Source: Macrophomina tecta
Taxonomy: Eukaryota; Ascomycota; Dothideomycetes; Botryosphaeriales; Botryosphaeriaceae
Direction of reading: 5' to 3'
Length of the DNA stretch: 64,000 nucleotides
Assembly: GCA_024180945.1 (NCBI GenBank)
Contig: JAKSGN010000041.1
Location: forward strand, 1,550,001 to 1,614,000
This document shows, one piece after another, positions 34,865-47,194 of the stretch (its first letter is position 1; the number at the start of each line of letters is the position of its first letter). The notes under the pieces were generated by a model that searched no databases, had not been told where the DNA came from, and saw nothing but the letters and a program-made list of their open reading frames with translations. Made by a program: the position numbers and the translations under genes.

Positions 34865-37799
34865 AGGATCACTGTTTTCTTTTTCTCATTTTCCTAAAGC
34901 TGTACTCCTGATTCTCATTCTTCTCTCGCATTAGTCCTAGGCGTTTGGCAGTTCGGCATGGATGAACTCATGAAACGATCACGGTTTTGAAATTCGGCAT
35001 GTTGCTTGCGTGGGTATTAGCAAGCAGGATTTTCTAGATTTCGCGGTTTCACGGATTTCTGCATCAGCGATGAGTCGGCCTCCTCTTCTTACTTCTCTTT
35101 TAACATTGTGAGCATGAGAAGGTTTCCAATTCCTTGCTGCTAATCGACGGCTCCCCCTTCTTCACCTCTGCATTGTAAAATACAGGCTTTCTTTCTGTAC
35201 ACAACCGTGTAAAGATGGAAAGCGAAGGCAGGAAGGAATCGCCGTTTAAGGCAAGCGGTTCTCTCTGAGCGGAGAGGATAATACACCTACCTAGGGGGTA
35301 GCATTGTTTGCATCATCGAGGTCAGATTTGTGTGAGATGGAGAGGTGGAAAGAGAGCTACGGAGTTTTTGGCCATCTAATCAAGGGGTTCCCGACAGTCT
35401 CCTTTCATCTTCTATTGACAAGAGACGATTAATGTTAATACTTATTTACATGATGGAACTTTTTTTTGAAGAGCCACTTCTTTCCTTTACCAGTGTAGCT
35501 TCAGGTGCCACACTTTGCAACCGGCTGATCGGCATCTAGTATAATACAAGCTACGCGTCCGGGCTCCTTGGCGGTTGTTTTGGACTGTTATTAGGGCTGA
35601 TGGTGAGGCGTCGAGTGATTCGCGCCAGGCAGGGTTCCGAAGAGGGGGGTGGGGCCGTTGTACATACATATTTATGCATTGCAGCGGGAGACGCGCGCAG
35701 GGGTCGGGACGCGCTATCATGTTGCTGGGTCGGCACACCAGCCGGGGGTGCATGAGTGGGGGCGACACAGCAGACTGGAGCTTTTTGGACTGTCCTCTGG
35801 GGGCTTACGCCAGCATCGTTTTCTTTTTCTTTTCTTTTCTTTTTTTTTTCGCTTTTCTGCGCTTGTCGAAGCGGGATACGGCAGTATTTATGATGTTATA
35901 CCGGGCACTTCCAGAAGGATGTCATTCGTTGTGGAAAATTGCGCTGTTTATTCAGATGGCTTGCAGGTCAGCGGTCGGGTTGTGATCTTGTGACTGTTGC
36001 AGCTGAAAAGAAATGCCTACAACCGCATACACACACAAAGGCGTAATAGCATGGAATATTGGCCTCCTACAGTTCTCTTATTGACCATGAAATAGATTGA
36101 ATTTTCAGATACAGGATAAATAAAGTTTTCAGCGCTGTTCGTAGTAGCAAAAGCATCCTGTGTTTGCGGATGTCATCGCTCCTCCTGCCCTACGCTCTTA
36201 TGAACCTTCTCTCTCCAATTCATCTACCTGTGGGGTTTGGGTAGCTGCCAGGCTGCCGAGTGTGATTCATAGGCTGCCAGTGAGTGTGAACGCATTCCAT
36301 AAGGTCTTGATAGTGTGCTCTTTCGTTGCATTTGTATAAGTACCTTCGCTTCCCCGGAATAATTTATGCGATTTGGCACATATCCTGAACCTTTCTTTCA
36401 ACGGAATAGATGAAGAGAAGCCCGGTGTCTGAAACAGTCTCGGCTGAGAGGTGATGCCTCTGTGTCGTCCGTGTAGACTCAAATGCCGGCCTTCCGAACT
36501 TTACCGCACTGCACATTGCATTTTCCTCGCTTTCATTTCAGCACAGCTAAATCATCTCTCAGCTATCTGTTTAACCGTGACCAGGCGCTTGGAATGTGGG
36601 GCTTGTATTCTTCGTGTACTTCGCGAAGCTTCGTGCATGACCGCTAACCAAAGCAAGTGGGAAGGTGGCTGCGCTTCTGCCTCTCGAAAACGAGACTGGA
36701 AATTGATATCTTGCCGGCGGGATCCAATCAATCTCGCTCAATTTTATCAATTACTTGACGTTCACTTTCTGCATGGTGGGAATAGCCCACCATTGGCTAT
36801 GCGTGAGTGTGTAGGAGTGAAGAACTGCAAGAGCCGGATAGTAGTAGAAGAAAAGCTAGCCACATTCCATGGGATCCTGCAGGAGGAGCCACACAATAAA
36901 ACCTCCCCACCATTGTGCTCCTCGCGGCCGCCAGCAATCTTCCCGTAGAATCCTATCTCCACTTGTTTTATCCCAACGGCGATGCTCTCGTTGGTGATCC
37001 AGCCAGGGTTTTTGCCTTTATCATTGGCTTCAAGAACGACCGCACAACTGTCAAAGCCTCCTATCTCCACAGCGCTAGACCGGAGCCCGGCCCCTCCCCA
37101 TCAACTCCAGCCCGCTTCTGTAAAGTGCTCGTTGTCAGACGGTGGATACAACGCCATAAGCCATTTGTGTCATTACAGCATTTAGACTAAGCTAAATTTC
37201 TGATCCTCCCCTTCCGTGGTTATTGAATATTAGTCTGCGTCCTGATTTAGGGGAGTGAGTCTTTTCAAAGGCCAAGCTCGCCGGCAATCAAAGGGGAGAC
37301 ACACGGTAGTTAAGCTCCAATCTTGAACCATCATATGGGAAAAAAAAAGAAAGAAAAAAGCAAGGATGGAGACATGCATGATAAATAGATAAAACGCTGA
37401 TCAGATCCCTCTCGGCAGGATCGATGACTATGGAAGAGGAACCCCTCGCGCTCGAATGGAAAGACAGAGCGCCCGGGTATGCTGCTCGTGTCACCGCCGG
37501 CACTGGCAAGCTAACCAGTAGTTCTGCAAGCGCCACCGTGGGAGCTGCGGCGTCGTCGGTTGTGGGCGTGGCCATGGACGCGTGGCAGCTCGCCGTACAA
37601 CATCGGCTACCAAGCAAAACTCGGTGGGACACCTGCTGTTCCCATCGGGCTTGTCAACAGGATGAAAATGGCGCAAGGAAGGTCAACGTCAAATTTCTCC
37701 GTACTTTGTAATCGTACAAGGCATCTTGCGAAACATGTTCTTCTTCCGTCCTCACCATTCAACTCCACCCATCAAAACGTCCTCGATGACCCATGATCA
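34865..37799. other. Convergent intergenic of 2.9 kb, no gene supported
   Basis: 3' flanks of the GH79 gene and MON2. AT-richer than the genes. A (TTTTC)n-like T tract lies at 35819-35850 and an A-rich tract at about 37341-37358. Around 36910-37080 both strands give protein-like stretches without a recognisable family, so no call was made. Confidence 0.5.
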
Positions 37800-40700
37800 T
37801 CACCCCTCCCCAAACAACCCCACTCCCACAACCCCCAACACCTCCTCTAAACTCCTCCCAACCTCTACCTCCTCCACGCCAGCACAACCCGCCACTCCTA
37901 TCGCCTTCACTACCAACGGATACAGCCGCTGCAAATGCCTCTTCTCCTCGCCGCCACTAACTCCCTCTGTCTCCGGTATAGCTTTCTCTTCACACTCCAG
38001 ATTCCGCAACTCCTCAAGCACGAACAACAGCTCCTCCCTCTGCGTTTGAGGCTGCGGCATGCGGCCACGCAGCGGCTGATCGGCGATATATGACTTGATG
38101 GGCAAGGAGGCGCGAAGGATGAGGAAAGGCGCAGCAGCGCGAGCAAGGGCGATGCGCTCGGCGCGGTGCTCGGCATCGGAAGGTGCGCGGCGGACGAGAG
38201 CAAGCAGCTCGCGGAGGCAGAAATAAGACATTCGCGAGCGAGGTGTCGAGGGCGGATCGCGGGTGCGGCCGTGGCGAATGCGATAGAGGGAAGAGAGGGG
38301 CGGAGAGGTACCGAAATCGGCTGGAATCTCGTCGATTGAGGGAAGGTGGATAAGGGATGTGTGGAAGAGGGTGGAGGCGTAGGCGCGGCGGGTCGAGTCC
38401 GGGATGTAGGAGGCGCCGAGACCGGGTGTGATGATGTCGCGGAGAGATGTGAGCGATCGGATGTCGAAGGCTTCATCTTCTAGGATGACGGCAGATGAAG
38501 GTGCAGCGACGGGATCAGCGTGTGAGATGCCGCTTGCTATAGCAACTATTTCATTCCAGATGGGAACCATCTGATCATGACTGATTGACAAGGTCTGGGC
38601 ATTGGCGAGTGTTGGCCCCAGTATGTTCAAAGACGTAGTAGTGGCCTTCTGCCACAGACTTGGCGCTTTACCTTGGACTTTCCACTCATATTTGAGGCGG
38701 ATAGGAATGACGAGACTCTGTAGCGCAGAAAGAAGAGCACTCTCAGCAAATAGTTCCGTACTGGCAATGTGGTCTGTGACGAGACGCTGGATATGGTCCA
38801 TAGAAGCTTTGCTAAGAGCAACAAAAGTGTTCCCATCCCGAGTTCCAATAGGTGGGGGTCTGCCGAAGGGAAGTGCTGTGAATTCCGCCAATAGTTTGAT
38901 AAGAATTGTGGGAGCACCTGCAAACGCAGTCTTGATGATCTTGATGCTTTCAAGAACTTCTTTCTGCAATGGAGTAAGCAGATCTCTGTCAGAGGTGTAG
39001 GCTGAACTGTCTTCTGTAACAATACAAGTACGTAGATTCGACGTCACTTTTGAAAGAGCGTCTGCATCTAGTTTACTACCAATCAGCCGGTAGAATTCTC
39101 TGAAGCAGCGGACATACGCCAGGTAAGCGTCGTGGTTGTTAGTTTTCGCAGCGTAATCCGGATGGCTTGTGGGCGAGCCATTCAGCCATATCTGCGACGC
39201 TTTTTGCACAGCACCTTCGCCAACGGCTTCGGATTTTTCGAGTTTTGCGAGAAGTCCTGCGACAGCATCAAACGTCACCGCATTGACAGCATGTGATCCA
39301 CAGGTCAGATACTCGCGGAAATAGCCTAGCATAGATTCCCAGAGATCGGAAAACCGAGGCGCACTGAGGATACTCTCCGGATAGGCGCTGAAAAGTTTCA
39401 CAAGTCCGTTCAGAATGATGCGACTCGTTTCCACCCAAGCATTCGCCTCCTCTGGATCAGCCTTGGTCGAGCGGAATGCTTGGTGCTGCTTAATGTCGAA
39501 GTCCAAAAGACGGAACATGATCAAGCGAAGGCAGAGATTCCATGATGCGGGCGAGAGTTGATCTCCGTAATTGTCGAAAATCCGAAGTAACGTATGCAAA
39601 GTCCCATTTCTGACTTCTGCTCGCCTATCGTGGGCAATGGATGCGATACGCTCTAAGAGGTGCATCCACATGGCTGGGATGGATTGTCTTCGTACGCCTT
39701 CTTGGATCTGTTCTTCGGGATTGAGGGCATCAATAGACTTCGTGGCCAGTTCCTCCATTGCGGCTGCGTCGGCGCGACCATGAAGATAGTCGGAAACGTT
39801 CCAGAAGAAAGTGATTGTCTATGAGGTCAGTCAAAGTGTCATCTACATCGGGATGGACATACTTACCGTCAATGAAATGTTCAGATCCTCGCCCTGATCG
39901 CAGAAGAAGTAGAGAAGGTCCAGAAGCAGGAAAATTGCATCATCAGGGATGGCAGTCAGAAAATCTGAGCAGACGAGTTGCACAGAGCTGAACGAAAGTC
40001 GTCCAAGTTTCGTAGCGATCACTTCAGATGACTGCGGGGTGGTGATTTCTTGAGTTGTGTTCTCAGTACTGCCACCCTGGACTTTTGTCCCAAATCCTAC
40101 GAAGACGCTTCGTGCAAGTAGGAAAACCAAATTCCAGCCAACTTGAAGCGAGTCTCCGCACTGCTCCAGGATACTCTTCAGAGCATCGAGTACGACAACG
40201 TGAACCTCTATATCAGTTTCATCGAGTTCATCCTCTGGATTGTTAGCACCCTCATACAGAGAGTCTACAACTAGCTGAAGTGCCGAAAGAACTCGTGCAT
40301 GGATCTCGTTCTTCAAGGGCTGATCTTCTGCCTGGGTCTCTTTTGCCACGTCTTGTACTAACCGGCTCAATACATCCGCTGCAAGGAGACGCACTGAGCT
40401 TGTTATCTTTGAGCTACTTGCTACGGAGACCAAAGCTTTGACGAGCAATGACCATCCACTGACATCGGGCTCAAAACTGATCAGACGGTTGGCATTCAGA
40501 GATCCGAGGTCACCAAGTTTGTTCAGGGAGAAAACATAATCCTGAACATGAAGCTCAGTTTTAAAGTTGAGCCCGAAATTGCTCAGTTTCCTTTCGTGAG
40601 CATTTGGAGTTGATGTTCCTTGACTGGCATTTGCTGGGCTGGGCTTTCCCTCGAGGAGTGTACAAAGAGATTTCAAAACTTGTACGAAAGACTCGTTAGG

Positions 40701-43182
40701 GAAGTCGACAGTGCTCTCAAACAAACGAGTTGCCGCGGACTGTACGGCAGCCACTTCTGGGCCCATGATCTGAGCCATGGCACCACCGTCGTAGCGGTTA
40801 CCTCTGCGGTCCCGTCCGCTGCTGGTGGAATTGGCGGCCGCCATGATCATGTCCGCTTGTTGCAATGTCTCAAAGATGATGGACCAGGCGGATTCCAATG
40901 TCGGGCCTAGCGCAATGGCGAGATTCAGCAACGCTCTCAGACAAAGCAGATTGCGTGTGCTGAGGGTCGGAGGGCCGGAATCGATAGAAGTGCGCCGATT
41001 CTTGTCAGGTCCTTGACTGACAAGACTGTCAACACTTAGCAATCCTCCTTTGTTGCTGTACATGGTGGGAGTCTCGGTGCCGGAAGGTTTGGGGTTCGAG
41101 ACGGTAGCTGTGAAGACCGTAGGAGGGACTGCTGCTTTTCCGAGGGTAGTCAAGAAAGCATCTCGGGGAGTTGACAAACGTAGAAGGCCAGCAATTTGAG
41201 TGAACTTCTGTATTGACCGGACGAGATCATGATAATATTCGTTGTCAAGCGCCGCGTTGAGGAAAGTGGAGCAAGTGGCAAGCACGGCTGGCCAGCAGTC
41301 GTTGATAGCTTCCGCTGTTAGCTTGATAGCCTCTTCTGCGGGGTTGTTCTTCAACTGCAATGGATTTATCGGCACCGTCCTCCGCCTAAAAGACTGGGAT
41401 CTGGCCATACGGCTCTTCGGCTTCTCTTCAACAGGCGTACTGGGAGGATCTTGGGCAGACGCTCCATCGCTCTTCCCTTTCTTCTTGCGACCTTCCTTAT
41501 GCACAGTGAGCGGAAGAATGAACTTGGCGAGACTCTCGGAGAAGTTGTTGATGCAGCTGAGTACGAGGCTATAGATGTAAGTCTCCGGTAGAGCTGGGGG
41601 TTCTTGTTTATCCAGATGATCCATGCACGGAATCCTGAGCGTACTCCATTGGGTACTGATACCTGGAACGCTTGATGTGTTTGGGGCTGCACCAATAATG
41701 CCAACAGCACCAGTCTCCAGCGCAGCCTGAGCATCCGGCAAGATATCCTCTTCGGGCGGAGCATTGACGGGAGCGGTAGAATGTTGACCGAGCCCAATAA
41801 GTGTTGGCTTTTCAGTAGAAAGACGGACGGACACAGCAAGATTGTCTCTGATGATTGACTTTTTGCCTTCTTGAGCGTCGTATTGTGCATAGATCTGGAT
41901 GATGAGGTTGGGATCGGAGTAGAGGTTTCGGAAGACTTCCATGCACATGGCACGTTTCCATGGAGCTGCAGCATCCGGATCAAGCATATGATTGAGTAGA
42001 CCAAGCGCCATTTCGCATTCTGAAGGCACGATGGTCAAGTGCTGTCTGAGGATGAGGTTAAAGATTCGCATAATCCGAAGAGTAATTGAAAAGTTGAGGC
42101 GCTCAGAGAGGCTCTTGATGATGAGCGGCATTATATGGGAGCGAAGAATGAATGCTTGCTCTGCATGAGACAAGAAAAGGCCACCGTGATTGCTCAATAC
42201 CGCTTCGATCAATTCGAGACCAGCGGCTTGGGAGATAGTCGAGAAGCGTATCGACTGGGGTTTGCCTCCTTCAGTGAGAAGACAGATGTCGCGGAAAACC
42301 TGGCACCGCGTCAGTAGTGATGCTGGGATGCTCGATGGAGGTTGTTCACCTTGTAGGCGTCGTTTGCCGAAGGTCTTACGGAGATGTTGCCATCATCTCT
42401 ACGGACCTCGGTGACGGTTGGGATTTGTAGCTGTTTCTCTGGAACCGACCTCGTCAGGAGCGCTCCAGGAATGGGGAAGGCAGTGGTTACCATCTTCAAC
42501 GACAACCTTTTCAAAGGTTGAGATTACAAGCTGCTGCAAAGTGGCGGCGGCAGTTGCACTCGCGACGGGGTTCTTCGCGGTTTGCAAAGTAGAGCACACC
42601 TGTAGGATGCTAGATAGGAGCTCGTTTCGAACATCTTCTGAATAGTTCTGAATCAGAGATGGTAGGGCTTGCAGGATCTTGAGCTGAATATCCAGGCCTG
42701 GACGAGCATCAGCCGATTGTCTTGGCGGCGGACATCATGGCCACGAAATTACTTAGTTGGCTGGAGTCACGGAAGCCGTCGAGAACCTCTTTTAGCCTAG
42801 TCCGGGGCACTGCGCGCATAACTATGAGGCGCTGGAGGCACACCACGGCTGAACCCGCGAATTTCGCGTTTTGAGTCTGGCATGCCTTCACAAAGGGATC
42901 GATGAATTGAGGGCGGCGGGTCAAGTCTCTTCCAGCATCAGTCAGGCACAATACTAAGATGTGAAATGGACAGCACCAACCAGCAGCTAGCTGGGCTTCG
43001 GAAGTAGAAGGCAGGGACTTGAGGTCCTGCAGAGACTTGTCTGCCGCCTAGAGGAAGCTCGAGTCAGCCGGGGAAGCATGGCCGGGGAAGGCGTGGTCGC
43101 ATACGCTGCGCAGGTCGGGGTTCTTCCTCTTTGACTCATTGACGAGATTGGCCAGCTCGCCGGACAGAATCTGGGCGGTCAT
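37800..43182 (-). CDS. MON2: Mon2, endosome-Golgi trafficking scaffold (Sec7/BIG-related)
   Basis: Seven exons: 43182-43105, 43047-42981, 42926-42753, 42697-42491, 42438-42350, 42299-39867 and 39818-37800; introns 48-57 nt; total 1688 aa. Mon2 is a HEAT-repeat protein related to large Arf-GEFs but lacking the Sec7 domain; it works with Dop1 and a flippase in endosome-to-Golgi transport. The N-terminal DCB region (ELANLVNESKRKNPDLR, LPSTSEAQLAADLTRRPQFIDPF, KFAGSAVVCLQRLIV) and HUS region (HMLDPDAAAPWKR, YDAQEGKKSI) match the family closely. A basic linker with SRMARSQSFRRRTVP lies near the middle, and HEAT-type helices fill the rest. Small 5' exons were recovered by splicing; the third donor/acceptor pair (GTTGGT..AAGAG) is weaker than the others. 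Confidence 0.93.
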
Positions 43183-43570
43183 GGCCTCGAATGGCAGGGT
43201 GGCGGCATCGGGAGGCAGGACGGTGGTCGCGGAGGATGCTTGCGTGGCTTCAGTTGCGCTGCGACACGTGAAGCGACAGCCTCCGGCAGCGGCGACACCC
43301 ACGCCCACGCCAAGCCGCATCCCTGCACCGCTCCTGCCCTGCCCTGCCCTGCCCTGCCCTGCCCAAAGCACAAGCGCCCGCCCGAAGTCGCCTGCCATTC
43401 TCTGCCACCATCACCGCCTCTCTGCTGCAGCATACTCGGCCCACGCACGCCCGATCTTTCGTCCCGCACTGCGTCATCGCCACTGCTATCCGTCCGTCCC
43501 CCGCGTCTACCGCTGCGACCGCATTCCCGCATTACCTACCCCGCCGGCCCAGGCTACCCCGCCATACAAC
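43183..43570. promoter_or_regulatory. Shared upstream region of MON2 and the MMS2-like gene
   Basis: 388 bp between divergent start codons, pyrimidine-rich toward the MMS2 side and containing a six-copy TGCCC repeat. Confidence 0.6.
43335..43364 (+). repeat. (TGCCC)6 pentanucleotide repeat
   Basis: Six perfect copies of TGCCC inside the bidirectional MON2/MMS2 promoter. Length polymorphism is likely. Confidence 0.95.
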
Positions 43571-44165
43571 ATGGGCGCCAAAGTGCCGCGCAACTTCCGC
43601 CTGCTGGAAGAGCTGGAGAAGGGCGAGAAGGGCCTTGGTGCTGAGGCTTGCTCCTACGGCCTGGAGAATGGCGACGACCTGCTTATGTCCAACTGGAACG
43701 GCACCATTCTGGGTCCTCCCCACGTCTGTTCCCTGTTCCTGGATTCGTTTCCGATCGAGCGACTGACGTCTTGCGCTTTGCAGAGTGTGCACGAGAACCG
43801 CATATACAGCGTCAAGATCCACTGCGGCGAGAACTACCCCGATGTTCCTCCCGAGGTGACTTTCGTTTCCAAGATTAACGTCCCATGCGTGAACCAGAGC
43901 GATGGAAAGGTATTGCCCCAACGGGCCTTATAATCTGGCAGGGACAGGCCCGCTGAAATAAGCGCAACAGGTCGATCCCACCAAGCTTCCCTGCTTGTCG
44001 CAGTGGAAGAGGGAGTTCACCATGGAGACCATTCTCATCGAGTTGAGGAGGTAGACTCCCCCCAAATCTGCTTTTCCACAACTACATGCTAACAACGTCA
44101 GGTACATGGCTCTTCCTCAGCACAAGAAGCTGCCGCAGCCCCCGGAGGGCTCTTGCTACACCTAA
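43571..44165 (+). CDS. MMS2: Ubiquitin E2 variant Mms2/Uev1
   Basis: Exons 43571-43723, 43784-43909, 43971-44050 and 44102-44165 (introns 60, 61 and 51 nt) give 140 aa. Mms2 pairs with Ubc13 to build K63-linked ubiquitin chains in error-free post-replication repair. The UBC fold is clear: NFRLLEELEKGEKG, NWNGTILGPP, NRIYSVKIHCGENYPDVPP, and WKREFTMETILIELRR. The HPN/catalytic Cys block of active E2 enzymes is absent, with INVPCVNQSDGKVDPTKL at that place, as in UEVs. The C-terminal QHKKLPQPPEGSCYT is typical of fungal members. Confidence 0.93.
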
Positions 44166-44643
44166 GTGCTACTATTGTGTGACGCCATGTGCTCCGTACA
44201 GGCAGATGTCATGAGGTTGGAACAATCGCGCGTTGTGCGCAACCTTGGTCGACGGAGAACTGGTTCGATGCGGCGGGCGGGACTCAATATTTTTTTTCAA
44301 CCCCCTGCATGGGCGTGGAGTTTATGGTTTGACTGAGAATGAGCAACGGACAGAAGCGGAATCAATGACTTTCAATTGTGTGTGTGTTAGCCATCAGAAG
44401 CTGTCCGGACGTCTTCATCCATCAAAATCTGAGTGTTTGATGCTTGGTGAATATTTTCTCTTGTATCACCCCGAGACCCACATCCGCCAGTATTGAGCGT
44501 CGAGAAATCGTCCAGACAATTGCGTAAAATCGATGACCTCATAGGCACGTGATGCGCGTCTGACGCGCGACTCGCAAAATCTCCGACCCCAAACGCGGCC
44601 CATCAACGACCATCTCCGATCGCATGGCCCGCACAACATATGC
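44166..44643. other. Intergenic, no gene seen
   Basis: 3' flank of the MMS2-like gene and promoter of the LYR gene, both on the plus strand. Confidence 0.5.
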
Positions 44644-45737
44644 ATGCCGAAGTTTGTGGTCCCCAGTCGCTCCGGAGCGCATAGAGTAGCTGGTAACTCC
44701 CCCTAGGAATTGACGGTCTCCCCAGAGAGACACGAGATAATGTCCGGCGCCCATAAAATGCCCAGCTCCTGTTGGCTAATACCACCCACGTAGCCATCGC
44801 GCTCTACCGCGCCCTCTTGACACAATGTGCCGCCCCTCCGCTCCCGCTGGCTGACGACCAGCGGTCCGCGCTGCGCAACATCGTGCGCAACAAGTTCCGG
44901 CGCAACCGACACCTGCACTCCGCGCGCCTCCTCAAACTCGCCTTCACGACCGGCTACGAGCTGCTCGACACGCTCGATCAAGCCAGCTCCACGACCAGCA
45001 ACACCAACAACCCCACCTCGTACGCCGCCTCCTCCGCGGCCACCCTCCTCACCTCCCTCCTCACCACCGCCCCCGCCCACCTCACCCGCGCGCCGCGCCG
45101 CAAGACTACACCCGCACGCCTCGACCCCTCGCCGGAGGCGTGCCCGCCGCCCGCGCAGACCCTCCTCGCGACGCGGCCGCGCCCGTCCTCCGAGCTCGGC
45201 GGTAGCGGCATCCGGCAGGTGCCGCGGCTCGTCTCGGCGAACCTGTTCCCGATGCTGCGCGTCGACAAGCCGCAGCCGCGCAGCCTGTCGCGCGTGCTGA
45301 CGGACAAGGTCAAGCAGCGGCAGCGGCGGATGGATCTGCGGGAGAAGGCGGGCGACACGTGGGCCGCGCTGGGACGGGAGGAGGACGAGTGGGATCGGAT
45401 TGTGTGGGAGGTGTGCGGGGTGAAGGAGGAGGAGGATACTTTTGTCGGGGAGGAAGGGGAAGGAGGAGCGGCGGCGGCCGCCGCCGCGTCGTCGTGGGCG
45501 ACTGAGCCGTTGCGTGTCGTGAAGGCTGTTACGGCGCAGTTGGGGGCGCAGAGGGCGGCGACGGAAAAGATGGTGGCGCGGATGCAGGGAATTGTGGATA
45601 AGGAGCGTGAGTTGAAGCATAAGGAGAGGGAGGAGAGGAGAGCGGCGAGGGAGAGGAAGTCCCAGGAGGAGAGAAGAGAGAAGGACGTTGAGGATATTTT
45701 GGGGATGAGAGACCCGAAGAAGAGCAGGCCGATATGA
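44644..45737 (+). CDS. LYR-motif (complex 1 LYR, Cup1-like) protein
   Basis: Two exons, 44644-44692 and 44794-45737 (101-nt intron with GTAACT donor, GCTAAT branch and CGTAG acceptor), give 330 aa. The main exon has no in-frame ATG; the 49-nt first exon encodes MPKFVVPSRSGAHRVA, which matches my recollection of the family start. ALYRALL carries the L20-Y21-R22 motif, followed by NIVRNKFRRNRHLHS and a phenylalanine-containing helix. LYR proteins bind acyl-ACP and serve mitochondrial complex assembly or iron-sulfur transfer. The C-terminal half is low-complexity, Arg/Glu-rich and probably coiled coil. The basic start may be a mitochondrial presequence. Specific role unknown. Confidence 0.82.
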
Positions 45738-46438
45738 AAGAGCAGGCGTTCAACCGTGTCCATTGCCGCAAATTGAAAAGGGCATGCGTTGAGGTAGGGG
45801 AAAATTTAAGAGAACGAACTTCTTTCAATCCTTCTACAACTATGTGAAGATGGATACTCATTGCCAATGCCTGTTGGGGTTCAAACTGGCGCAAAGCTAG
45901 ACGCTGGGGGGTGAACTCACCCCTCAAAGTCATTCCGCCTTCAGACTACATCTTCGAGTGCCTTTGCTGGGAGTGCACCAGCATTCGTGGCTGGTGGCCC
46001 GGAGGGTGCGATCAGCGTGAGATTGGCCCTTTCAGCGGGGACTTTCACAAGAAGCATTACGGATTGTTTGTGGTGCTAGTCTTGGGAACGAATGAGAGAT
46101 TGTTGTAGCTGACTGATGAGGATGAACAGCGAGTGACGTGAGAAGATGCGTGGCGGCCGAGCTGGGCACGAAGCGCCTTCCGCCCTAGACACCCATGACA
46201 TGACCGGAGCAGCACCCTACGTAAACGGGGAGCCGCGCTCACATTGCGCTGTGAACTTTGCCAGCCATTTTCTAGCACGTTGATATCTGATTGAGTGTCC
46301 AACATGCGTCAGAAGTTGAGGCGGTTGCCCAGATGCACGTGTTCAGAGCTTAGATCATATTTGTGTCGGCATGAATGCTTTAGTCACATCTGCAGTTTGC
46401 CTTCGCTATCGTCCAGAATAGCAAATAGGGAACGACCC
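45738..46438. other. Convergent intergenic, no gene seen
   Basis: 3' flanks of the LYR gene (plus) and the BTB gene (minus). Confidence 0.55.
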
Positions 46439-47194
46439 TCACATGTCGGCCTCGGTCTTGATCACAACCTCAAGATCCTCGTTCTCGTCTTTGGTAGCGT
46501 CCAGTTCCTCTCCGTCATCTCCATCCTCGCACTCTTCTTCGTGATACTGCCCGCGGTCGGCGACCCAGGGCGCCCTCAGCCTGCCATCATAAACAGTCTT
46601 GCCCAATGCCGTCTTTTTCTTGAGAACATCCAGCCAGAATGCACCGGGGGCAGTCAAGGGATCATCCCTGGGCTGAAGGTCCTCGAACCAATGAACATCA
46701 GAGTTCCAGCACCAAATGTCGATATAGAGTCTCTTGAACGTTGACGCCTCTGGCAGCCTCTCGTAGATCCAGCCGGCCAGATGAATAGGGTTTTCCTCTC
46801 CCTTGATCGTTGCGTCGATGTATGCATCAATTACAGCATTCTTGAACTTAACGTCGTGAATGCGTTCGCCCAGACAGAATAGGTGGAAGAGAGTGTCGGC
46901 GCCGGGCTGGTCAGAGACACCTGACCCGTCGTCGCGCGGGACAAGCTTGTGCGCGCGGAGTTCCTTGAGCACGGCCTTGGAGTTGCGCGCGTACAGCCAC
47001 TGAGCGTATATCTCAAAGAGTTGAGGGTCCTCGTCGGGGAGAGTGAGGGCATCCTCAGAAAGGTAGCGGCGAAAGAGGGCGGAAGTCGCGCTCAGCAGGT
47101 CCTTATGAACAACGAATGGGTCAGAGTCGCTGCCGATGTAGATGCTGAGGAGGGGCCCACGGAAGTTCCGGCGCGGTGGAGATGTGGCGCTCAT
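46439..47194 (-). CDS. BTB/POZ-domain protein
   Basis: Single exon, 251 aa. The first about 110 residues form a BTB domain: GPLLSIYIGSDSDPFVVHKDLLSATSALFRRYL, read here in parts, shows the D..F.VHK.LL hallmark, then EDPQLFEIYAQWLYA. A helical middle (FCLGERIHDVKFKNAVIDAYI) and an acidic C-terminus with EEECEDGDDGEEL follow. Many fungal genomes carry dozens of such stand-alone BTB proteins; some act as Cullin-3 adaptors, most are uncharacterised. The partner is not visible in sequence. There is no kelch, MATH or zinc-finger extension. Confidence 0.85.
   Translation of the reverse strand: MSATSPPRRNFRGPLLSIYIGSDSDPFVVHKDLLSATSALFRRYLSEDALTLPDEDPQLFEIYAQWLYARNSKAVLKELRAHKLVPRDDGSGVSDQPGADTLFHLFCLGERIHDVKFKNAVIDAYIDATIKGEENPIHLAGWIYERLPEASTFKRLYIDIWCWNSDVHWFEDLQPRDDPLTAPGAFWLDVLKKKTALGKTVYDGRLRAPWVADRGQYHEEECEDGDDGEELDATKDENEDLEVVIKTEADM

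Noticed and set aside
36451..37190. Protein-like stretches on both strands between GH79 and MON2
   Set aside because: No recognised family, no consistent frame and no clear start or splice sites.
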